A DNA stretch of 13,415 nt, taken from NCBI GenBank assembly GCA_965373045.1, contig CBDVEQ010000054.1, positions 1 through 13,415 of the forward strand, in the 5' to 3' direction. Source of the DNA: DAOVDI01 sp965373045. GTDB lineage: Bacteria; Acidobacteriota; Aminicenantia; Aminicenantales; Aminicenantaceae. This document shows, piece by piece, positions 1-6,155 of this stretch; positions within the stretch are counted from its first letter, which is position 1, and each line of letters starts with the position of its first letter. The position numbers and the translations under genes are program-made. The notes below the pieces were generated by a model. The model had not been told where the DNA came from. It was given only the letters and a program-made list of their open reading frames with translations, and did no database searches.

Positions 1-27
1 CTTTTTACCCTCCGGGCAAGCCGATCT
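1..27. repeat. 27-bp direct repeat, left copy
   Basis: These 27 bases recur without mismatch at 13365-13391 in the same orientation, starting CTTTTTACCC and ending GCCGATCT. Sequence beyond the repeat differs between the copies. The left copy continues into a stretch (28-88) with a short open frame on the minus strand. The repeat sits at the very edge of the window, so its outer boundary cannot be seen. A dispersed intergenic repeat family is the simplest reading. Confidence 0.9.
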
Positions 28-85
28 GCTTTGTTGCGGCGCATTCGCAGTATATAAATACGGCTTCATACGCCACGCCGTGCAT
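5..85 (-). other. Short repeat-borne open frame, probably not a gene
   Basis: On the minus strand an ATG at 85 opens a 26-codon frame that ends in TAA at 5-7, inside the 27-bp repeat. The peptide begins MHGVAYEAVF and ends QIGLPGG. It has two cysteines but no recognisable domain, and there is no Shine-Dalgarno sequence before the ATG (upstream bases read CACGGGTTGAT). I recall similar short peptides annotated from dispersed repeats in other bacterial genomes, so it most likely reflects repeat DNA and not a translated gene. It is listed so that the stretch is not left blank. Confidence 0.3.
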
Positions 86-88
86 ATC

Positions 89-133
89 AACCCGTGAATA
101 AAGCAATCTCTAGATTATTCATAAAAACTGCCG
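89..133. repeat. Mosaic repeat fragments upstream of ppgK
   Basis: Three short matches to other intergenic sites lie together here. Bases 89-101 (AACCCGTGAATAA) recur directly at 983-995. Bases 110-121 (CTAGATTATTCA) are the exact inverse of 989-1000. Bases 115-133 (TTATTCATAAAAACTGCCG) match 9112-9130 with one mismatch. The first two partly form a dyad (TGAATAA at 95-101 against TTATTCA at 115-121). These look like pieces of one dispersed repeat family or degraded insertion-element ends. No transposase is present. Confidence 0.7.
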
Positions 134-167
134 CCAGTCTAACATAACTTCTTATATATCATCCAGT

Positions 168-180
168 TATACTGTATAAT
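168..180 (+). promoter_or_regulatory. Possible -10 region for ppgK
   Basis: The stretch contains a perfect TATAAT at 175-180, overlapped upstream by TATACT at 168-173. No good -35 hexamer lies 16-18 bases before either one, so only the -10 is supported. A start near 187 would leave a leader of about 40 bases before the ATG at 227. The ribosome binding site is weak (CAGG at 217-220 or so). Confidence 0.35.
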
Positions 181-226
181 GGAACTGCTTGTTTAAAAGA
201 AGATTTATTTATACAATCAGGCTGAA

Positions 227-991
227 ATGGTAAATAAAACCAATATCCTGGGTATTGATATTGGAGGCTCCATAATAAAGGGAGCCCCGGTCAACATCAA
301 AAAAGGGGTGCTCTCAGGGCACCGCCTTGAGGTCCCAACACCTGAGGTCTCGACACCAAAAGTTGTCATAAAGACCTGCGCTGAAATGGCCGGTCAATTT
401 AATTGGAAGGGCTCTATCGGTTTCACATATCCTGGCGTAATAAAAAAAGGAATAGCCCTGAGCGCCGCCAATATTGACAAATCCTGGATAGGGATCAACG
501 GTGAAAAAATGCTGGCCGAACAGATGGGATGTCCTGTCCTGCTCCTGAATGATGCTGATGCCGCAGGTATCGCTGAAATGAACTTTGGCTCAGGAAAAAA
601 CCAAAAAGGCGTGGTCATTCTCCTCACCTTGGGAACCGGGATCGGGAGCGCTATTTTTATAGATGGAAAACTTGTTCCCAACACCGAGTTTGGCCATATG
701 GAAGTCCGAGGCAAGGATGCCGAACACCGCGCCGCAGCACGTATTCGCATAAAGGAAAACTTGAGCTGGGAAGATTGGGCAGACAATCTCAATGAAGTTC
801 TGAACCGTATGGAAGTCCTTTTCTCCCCGGATCTTTTTATTCTTGGCGGTGGTGTCAGTCAAAATCACACCAAATTCCTTCCCCTTCTCAATACAACAGC
901 CAGAATTGTTCCAGCACAGATGGGAAATGATGCCGGCATCATTGGAGCAGCCATGGCCGCCGGCCGTAAGTTTGCAGAAAATAACCCGTGA
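227..991 (+). CDS. ppgK: Polyphosphate glucokinase, ROK family
   Basis: A cytoplasmic sugar kinase of 254 residues, predicted to phosphorylate glucose with inorganic polyphosphate (family members may also use ATP). Visible motifs in order are the phosphate-binding DIGGS at 11-15, the LNDADAAG loop at 107-114 with the likely catalytic Asp109, GTGIGSA at 136-142, and EFGHMEVRGKDAE at 154-166. The zinc-binding cysteine cluster of many ROK kinases and repressors is absent. The EFGHMEVRGKDAE block followed by LSWEDWA (179-185) is the pattern I know from actinobacterial polyphosphate glucokinases, and the length fits that group. There is no DNA-binding domain, so it is not a ROK repressor. The gene stands alone on the plus strand. 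Its last codons (AAC CCG TGA) lie inside a dispersed repeat, and repeat pieces also flank its 5' side. Polyphosphate preference is inferred from family resemblance. Confidence 0.85.
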   Translation: MVNKTNILGIDIGGSIIKGAPVNIKKGVLSGHRLEVPTPEVSTPKVVIKTCAEMAGQFNWKGSIGFTYPGVIKKGIALSAANIDKSWIGINGEKMLAEQMGCPVLLLNDADAAGIAEMNFGSGKNQKGVVILLTLGTGIGSAIFIDGKLVPNTEFGHMEVRGKDAEHRAAARIRIKENLSWEDWADNLNEVLNRMEVLFSPDLFILGGGVSQNHTKFLPLLNTTARIVPAQMGNDAGIIGAAMAAGRKFAENNP

Positions 992-1002
992 ATAATCTAG
1001 GT
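983..1002. repeat. Repeat copy overlapping the ppgK stop codon
   Basis: Bases 983-995 equal 89-101, and 986-1002 match 9128-9144 with one mismatch (CCGTGAATAATC, then T or C, then AGGT). The TGA stop of ppgK is inside this repeat. The 27-base gap to the converging oxidoreductase gene (992-1018) holds no stem-loop with a T-run that I can see. Confidence 0.7.
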
Positions 1003-1018
1003 CTTATGGTTAATATTT

Positions 1019-2362
1019 CTATATTTTAACTAGTTCTTCGATCTTAAAGGGACGGCCCTGTTCAATACTGCGCCTGGCCGCAATGCCGGTCATGATGGAA
1101 AGTACCCCGTCGCGGCTCCATGCAGCCTGGTTCAGTGTATCCGGCCCCGATTCACGGAAGATGCGGTCCATCATCCTGGGATCATCTCCCCAATGACCGC
1201 CAGCGCCCGAGCCCAGATCAAATGTCCTTGTACCCTTGAAATTGCGTGTCAAGCGAAAATCCGCCAAGCTCTTTACAGCCCAGGGTTGTTGATGATACTC
1301 CCGCATATCCAGCCGGCCTTTGGTCCCGTTAAACCCTACAGAATATCCTTCATAGGGCATAAAGGCATTTAATGAATAACTCATTGTGACGCGGTTATGA
1401 TATCTGACCTGAACATTCATGGTATCCCAGATGTTGATCTTTTTACGGAAAACACATGCGTCGCGGATATATCCGTCCTCTGATTCCGCCTTGACATACA
1501 GATTCATCAGGTGCTCATTCTTTGTAATGTCCCAGAAAAATTCACACGTTCCTTTGTGCGGGCAGGTCATACACCTGACATGACGAATGGGGCTGTTGTA
1601 TCCGTATTTTCTCAGTTCTCCGTACGCGTTAACCTCTACCGGCTCAGCAGCCAGCCACCAGTTCATAAGATCATAATGATGAGTGGCTTTGTGAACGAGA
1701 AGAGAGCCTGAAAACTGCTTAAAACCATGCCAGCGCTGGAAATAGGAGGCCCCATGATAGACATCCAAATAGTAATTAAAATCCACAGATATGATGTCTC
1801 CGATCTCTCCTGACATCAGGATCTCCTTGACTTTCATGGCTGAAGGACCGTAGCGGTAATTGAAAGTCACGATCAGATTGCGGCCTGTCTGTTTCTCTGT
1901 ATCGATGATCTTCTGGCACATTTTCTCATCCGTGGCCATAGGCTTTTCCGTGATCACATCGCACCCTAATTCCATTGCACGGCAGATATATTTGGCATGG
2001 AAACAATCCATGGTCGCCACAATAACAGTATCCGGCCGTGTCTCCTCGATCATTTTGTCAAAATCCGTGTAAACGGGGCACGCTGTTTCCATGTATTTTT
2101 TAGCATAGGCCAGACGTTTTTTGTTCCTGTCACACAGACCTACCATCTTCAGAATATCGCCATAATTCCGTATCAACGTTTTCCCCCAGAGCCCGGAACC
2201 ACGGATGCCTGTACCGACAAGAGCGACCTTTATTTTAGAGCTGGATTCCTGCCCCATCATTGGAAATGATCTTAAAAGAGGTATACCGGCAACTCCGAGT
2301 GCAGCTCCGGCAGATGTAGTTAAAAATTGGCGGCGGTTAAAACCTTTTTTTGAACTGTCCAC
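1019..2362 (-). CDS. Tat-exported Gfo/Idh/MocA-family oxidoreductase
   Basis: An NAD(P)-dependent oxidoreductase-like protein of 447 residues, predicted to be exported folded. Residues 9-14 (NRRQFL) followed by a hydrophobic stretch form a twin-arginine signal. The mature part starts near 40 with a Rossmann motif GTGIRG (50-55), the family EKP motif at 139-141, and HHYDLMNWW at 228-236, where the active-site His/Asp normally lie. Cysteines 264, 267 and 273 form a CxxC-x5-C cluster that could bind metal. The start is set at GTG 2362: AGGAGG (2371-2376) lies 8 bases before it, whereas ATG 2380 lies upstream of that site and lacks one. Tat-exported relatives include sugar oxidoreductases and the NAD-using GH109 glycosidases; the substrate cannot be told here. 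Its own promoter lies at 2395-2423. Confidence 0.85.
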   Translation of the reverse strand: MDSSKKGFNRRQFLTTSAGAALGVAGIPLLRSFPMMGQESSSKIKVALVGTGIRGSGLWGKTLIRNYGDILKMVGLCDRNKKRLAYAKKYMETACPVYTDFDKMIEETRPDTVIVATMDCFHAKYICRAMELGCDVITEKPMATDEKMCQKIIDTEKQTGRNLIVTFNYRYGPSAMKVKEILMSGEIGDIISVDFNYYLDVYHGASYFQRWHGFKQFSGSLLVHKATHHYDLMNWWLAAEPVEVNAYGELRKYGYNSPIRHVRCMTCPHKGTCEFFWDITKNEHLMNLYVKAESEDGYIRDACVFRKKINIWDTMNVQVRYHNRVTMSYSLNAFMPYEGYSVGFNGTKGRLDMREYHQQPWAVKSLADFRLTRNFKGTRTFDLGSGAGGHWGDDPRMMDRIFRESGPDTLNQAAWSRDGVLSIMTGIAARRSIEQGRPFKIEELVKI

Positions 2363-2370
2363 CTTAAAAA

Positions 2371-2376
2371 CCTCCT
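2371..2376 (-). promoter_or_regulatory. Shine-Dalgarno site deciding the oxidoreductase start
   Basis: AGGAGG on the minus strand lies 8 bases before GTG 2362. The alternative ATG at 2380 is immediately upstream of this site, has no Shine-Dalgarno of its own, and would be only about 8 bases from the predicted transcription start. This supports GTG 2362 as the true start. Confidence 0.7.
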
Positions 2377-2394
2377 CCATATCATATTAAAATC

Positions 2395-2423
2395 AGTATA
2401 TCCATATGGAGGGGAAAATTCAA
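2395..2423 (-). promoter_or_regulatory. Sigma70-type promoter for the oxidoreductase gene
   Basis: On the minus strand TTGAAT (2418-2423) and TATACT (2395-2400) are separated by exactly 17 bases, matching 4/6 and 5/6 of the consensus hexamers. The predicted start near 2388 gives a leader of about 26 bases to GTG 2362. The spacer contains the perfect palindrome TCCATATGGA (2401-2410), which could be an operator but is short. Confidence 0.5.
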
Positions 2424-2449
2424 ACAAAAACCATCCGCCCTCAGCACAA

Positions 2450-3478
2450 TCAGTTTTTTCTGAATGGAAATGATAGAATAAAGAAAATCACTCCAATAAT
2501 GCACACAATGCCAGCAACCATCGTTACCGGGGAAAAAAGTTTTTCCACAACCAGAGTCGGAATCCAATCGATCTTGTCCAGGATCAAAAGGCCAAGATCA
2601 GAGGACCACTCTTCAGTATGAGAATAAGGAGCAAAACGGATAGCCAATTTAGTGATATGTTCGGCAAACAGGGATATCGTAAGAGGGATCAAACCGCCTG
2701 CAAATGTCGACACTCCAAACCATCTGAAAAAACCAGCAGCAGATGTTCCTCCAATAATAGATCCGAGGAAAAGAAAGATCAGGGGCAGCAAAAATAAAAG
2801 GTAGGAAAGCCAGACCACTGTTTTTGAAAAACCGAAAGGCATAAAGCGCACACCTTCAAAGATCTGTATCTCATCCTGCATATTATTTATCGTCTTGATC
2901 CGGTGATTTTGAAGGACGATTCTTGCAACATCCATGTCCGGACGGCATGCCGGAAGCTTAAAATCACCGAATTCCCTGTCTTTCAATTCGAGCCACCGAT
3001 TTGTCCCTTCCTCATCACAAAGAGGTAGATTCTTCAGAACATCCATCAGGTAAAGATCGATCTCTTCATTATCCAGGGCCTTTTTCAGGGGCCGCATGTC
3101 GATCATGACAGGATCAGGCTCTCTCTGTCCCCTTAATATCTCTCCTATCTCCTGGAGAGATTTGGACAGTTCCTGTTCCATCCAATCCGTGATCCCGACC
3201 CTTTCCAGTAATTCTTTTGGCGTCATCTCGACTTTGGATAGGGCTTCAAACCAGGCACGGGTTCCCTCATCCTCTATTACGGACACATCCTGCGCCTCTT
3301 TGACCACTTCATCCAGGTAATCGGGAAGCTCAGCAATGATCTCCCTTGGCAGATCAGAAATCAGTTCAGGCGAAACCGCAGCTTTGGTTACTCCGACCGT
3401 CCAGATCATTGCCACAAGCAAGGGAATCGCAAAAATCAGAATGATAAGAGCTCCGATGATCTTTCTAACTGGTTTCAT
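2450..3478 (-). CDS. Uncharacterised membrane protein with periplasmic domain
   Basis: A 342-residue integral membrane protein of unknown function. Hydrophobic segments are visible at about 7-28, 221-245, 250-272 and 318-338, so a large domain (about 30-215) probably lies outside the inner membrane, between the first and second segments. That domain is rich in Glu, Asp and Leu and contains a repeated motif: DEGTRAWFEAL at 70-80 and EEGTNRWLELK at 156-166. It also has a cysteine pair, Cys154 (LPLC) and Cys178 (LPACRP), placed to form a disulfide. The LPxC...CRP spacing recalls uncharacterised membrane proteins I have seen in Chloroflexota and other phyla, but I cannot name a family. The start ATG has AGGAGG at 3485-3490, six bases upstream. 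It appears to be transcribed from its own promoter and may read through into the oxidoreductase gene 87 bases downstream. Confidence 0.75.
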   Translation of the reverse strand: MKPVRKIIGALIILIFAIPLLVAMIWTVGVTKAAVSPELISDLPREIIAELPDYLDEVVKEAQDVSVIEDEGTRAWFEALSKVEMTPKELLERVGITDWMEQELSKSLQEIGEILRGQREPDPVMIDMRPLKKALDNEEIDLYLMDVLKNLPLCDEEGTNRWLELKDREFGDFKLPACRPDMDVARIVLQNHRIKTINNMQDEIQIFEGVRFMPFGFSKTVVWLSYLLFLLPLIFLFLGSIIGGTSAAGFFRWFGVSTFAGGLIPLTISLFAEHITKLAIRFAPYSHTEEWSSDLGLLILDKIDWIPTLVVEKLFSPVTMVAGIVCIIGVIFFILSFPFRKN

Positions 3479-3514
3479 TTTAATCCTCCTCCATCAAATC
3501 ATTATGTTCAATAA

Positions 3515-3544
3515 ATTATACGTAATAACAGCCCAAAAAGTCGA
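3515..3544 (-). promoter_or_regulatory. Sigma70-type promoter for the membrane protein gene
   Basis: On the minus strand a perfect TATAAT (3515-3520) lies 18 bases after TCGACT (3539-3544), which matches 4/6 of the -35 consensus. The predicted start near 3508 gives a leader of about 30 bases containing the AGGAGG site. This suggests the membrane protein gene has its own transcript and is not simply the tail of the M14/S9 operon. Confidence 0.5.
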
Positions 3545-3601
3545 TATCTTTTACAGAATACCATATTTTAATAGCACTGTCTACAAAATATTAATTACAT
3601 A

Positions 3602-6136
3602 TTACAACATGAAATCAGATCCTGCAGAGCCATAAAATATTGCATTAAAAAAATACCGGAATGTGCCGTGGGCCTGTCCCCTGTAGAGAGCAGGAAAACC
3701 AAGAAGTATAACACGTCCTTTCTCATAGGGAACATCGACAATAGCACTTCTGTTTAACAGAAGTTCCTCCCCATGTATCCAACCGCTCTGGAAGCTTTTT
3801 GCCGGATACCTGGCGACACTCACACCTTCATTTACAGAAAACACAGGGCTCCTGCGAAAAAACACGGACGTGTCCCTACAATATCCATATGCAATGGGAT
3901 GGGCCTGATCATTTAAGACCTTGAGGATGGATCCCGGGATAAAAAACTCTTTTCGCGAAATTCCCCGTATTACGTTTTTCACTCCAAGGTGCAGTCTATT
4001 CACGGCAAAGTCCGCAGATGAATTTAATGTGATCAGGCATCCGCCGTTCCGGATAAACTGCCGGATGTTATTCACTCCCACATCACCTATGCCACCGGTA
4101 TATTCAAGAGGAGCACTATTTTCTGAGAGTCCCTTTATTATGCTGTTTTCTCGAATATCAGGAAGCACCAGAACATCATATTTTTTAAGGAGATCTCCTT
4201 CACGGATATCCTTGTTATAAACACTTTGATAAGGAAACTCGAACTGTTCCAATACCCAGCGCGTCCAGCCCTCATCCATAGAGGCTGTCCAGCTTTTATA
4301 AAGACCCAATCTAACCGGTTTTATCTCCAAAACCCGGACATCCGGCCTGGATCCGAGGGCCTCAAAATGCACATATACATCCTTTATAATACGGCCCAAG
4401 TCCTCTTTCAGTCCCTCTCTGTTTTTTGCGATCATCGTTCCTTCCGGATAAGACCGGCCTTTAATTTCAATGGCTTTTTTTGTCCAGAAGACTTTATATC
4501 CCTTTTTAAGAAGACGGTTCAAAGCAACAAAACTTTCATTCGTGACATGTCCCCAGATATAACCAAAGGGTTCATTTCCCGCTTCCATTCGTCCCTGAGG
4601 TTTTTGAATCGTGTCCATCAGCCGCGCTTTTAGCTTAACGGCCTTATTTACCTGGACCACATCCACCCCCATCAGCATGGGCAGCGTATGTGCAACTACA
4701 TCATAGGGGGTTTTAAGCGGACCGTTGGGATACTGCCGGATCTCCGGATAATCCTGTTTTTCAAGCAGTGCTTTTGCAAACCTGCCGTAGGGCTGGGCCA
4801 TAAAAATAACATAAGTGCCTGCCGGATAATTCTTGCCTTCCGCAGAGAATGGATTCAGAGCCATGTGGATCTCAACACCTCCCAACTGGAGGACATTCAT
4901 CATCTTTACAGCAGAAGGAAGATCACGCTGCTCTGCGGGAATAAGAAAGGCAAATGGATCTTCCCTGGATTGGACGGCCTTTTTGTGTACCCTGTAGAAA
5001 TTGCGCAGCCAATTTTGTCTGAGGCCTGCCGCATTGGTCAAAACAGCTTTAGCTGCGGAATAATCATACTCCACGATATCCCGGAGGGTCCACTCTCCCC
5101 CCTTCCATGGAAGGGGCATCTTCACAGACTCTTTTTTGGCATCGGAAGAAAGATCTTCAAACCTGACCTTTATAGGTGTAGCAACTTTAATACTGGCCAG
5201 TTCGGTCAAAATCCTGATCCCCCCATGATAATGATGATAGGCCCTGGCCGGTGTCCAGGCATCAAACATGCTGCTGTGCATAACTCCGGCTTTGCCTTCT
5301 GCGGTCAGCTCAGAAGCTATAAACGTTCCCATCACGGCCACCTGCTGACGAAGGATAGGATCGACGTTGGGTTCATAGGGATCAATATAAGGGGGCACAA
5401 ATATCCTGGCACCACGGCTTCCCATCTGATGCATATCAAGTATGATCTGAGGATGCCACGCATTGTGGACCTTGAGAGTCAGCCGCGATTCTACCTGGGT
5501 GAACATATACCAGTCACGATTGTTGTCATGGCCCACATATTTGTGATAAAGCCAGGGCATCCGGCCGCCTTCATACTTTGTTCCAAGATTCTTACGGTAC
5601 CAGTCCACAACCATCTGTATGCCGTCCGGATTGTGCATGGGAATTAGAAGTAGGATGACATTGTCCAGAATATGTTTTGTTTTTGGATCATTCCCGGTCG
5701 CAAGGTCATAGGCCAACTGCATTGCCATCTGTGAAGCTCCGATCTCCGAGGCATGGAGAGAGCAGTTGATCATAACAATGGCCTTCCCATCAGCAATGAT
5801 CTTATTCGCCTTTTTTTCCGTGATCTTCCGGGGATCCGCCAGAAGCTGCTGAAAAGCCTGGTATTGTTCCAGTTCCGCATGGTTCCGGACAGAGGTAATA
5901 ACAGCCACGATAAAAGGATTACCGAGTGTGGTTTTTCCCACTTCCTGCACCTGGATCCTGTCGCTTGTCTTATCAAGTTTATCAAAATAGTCCAGGATCT
6001 GATACATATCCGCTATATTACGGTCTTCTCCCACCCTAAATCCAAGCACCTCTTCAGGACATGGCACATCCGCATGTACAGCAGCGGCACAAAGAACACA
6101 GGTCAGAACGATTGTTATGAATTTAAAACGCTTCAT
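3602..6136 (-). CDS. Exported M14-family zinc carboxypeptidase-like protein
   Basis: A periplasmic or secreted metallopeptidase of 844 residues. Residues 1-22 are a Sec signal peptide (cleavage likely after VHA). The M14 core follows from about 40 to 345: zinc ligands His128 and Glu131 (HASE), NPDG at 169-172, NNRD with the carboxylate-binding Arg207, third ligand His236 (DMHQMG) and catalytic Glu312 (LTEL). All key residues are present, so activity is likely. Residues 610-840 form a second alpha/beta domain with YDVLVLPD (653-660), FIRNGGCLITL (694-704) and GRVILLGF (807-814). This resembles the glutamine-amidotransferase-like domain found at the end of some long M14 proteins, here without an evident catalytic cysteine triad. 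The start is ATG 6136, with AGAGG 7 bases upstream; an upstream in-frame ATG at 6226 would overlap the S9 gene by 71 bases and place 30 residues before the signal peptide. It lies 19 bases downstream of the S9 gene, probably in one operon. Confidence 0.88.
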   Translation of the reverse strand: MKRFKFITIVLTCVLCAAAVHADVPCPEEVLGFRVGEDRNIADMYQILDYFDKLDKTSDRIQVQEVGKTTLGNPFIVAVITSVRNHAELEQYQAFQQLLADPRKITEKKANKIIADGKAIVMINCSLHASEIGASQMAMQLAYDLATGNDPKTKHILDNVILLLIPMHNPDGIQMVVDWYRKNLGTKYEGGRMPWLYHKYVGHDNNRDWYMFTQVESRLTLKVHNAWHPQIILDMHQMGSRGARIFVPPYIDPYEPNVDPILRQQVAVMGTFIASELTAEGKAGVMHSSMFDAWTPARAYHHYHGGIRILTELASIKVATPIKVRFEDLSSDAKKESVKMPLPWKGGEWTLRDIVEYDYSAAKAVLTNAAGLRQNWLRNFYRVHKKAVQSREDPFAFLIPAEQRDLPSAVKMMNVLQLGGVEIHMALNPFSAEGKNYPAGTYVIFMAQPYGRFAKALLEKQDYPEIRQYPNGPLKTPYDVVAHTLPMLMGVDVVQVNKAVKLKARLMDTIQKPQGRMEAGNEPFGYIWGHVTNESFVALNRLLKKGYKVFWTKKAIEIKGRSYPEGTMIAKNREGLKEDLGRIIKDVYVHFEALGSRPDVRVLEIKPVRLGLYKSWTASMDEGWTRWVLEQFEFPYQSVYNKDIREGDLLKKYDVLVLPDIRENSIIKGLSENSAPLEYTGGIGDVGVNNIRQFIRNGGCLITLNSSADFAVNRLHLGVKNVIRGISRKEFFIPGSILKVLNDQAHPIAYGYCRDTSVFFRRSPVFSVNEGVSVARYPAKSFQSGWIHGEELLLNRSAIVDVPYEKGRVILLGFPALYRGQAHGTFRYFFNAIFYGSAGSDFML

Positions 6137-6155
6137 GTTTTTTCCTCTTTTTTTC

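Noticed and set aside
227..991. ROK transcriptional repressor
   Set aside because: There is no N-terminal helix-turn-helix and no zinc-binding cysteine cluster, and the motifs fit polyphosphate glucokinase.
992..1018. Terminator between the converging ppgK and oxidoreductase genes
   Set aside because: No stem followed by a T-run is present in the gap; only the short palindrome AACTAGTT occurs, at 1028-1035, inside the coding region.
4688..5647. Long open frame on the plus strand opposite the M14 gene
   Set aside because: It is fully antisense to a gene whose catalytic motifs are all recognisable. It has no ribosome binding site or domain, and its sequence looks like a frame shadow.
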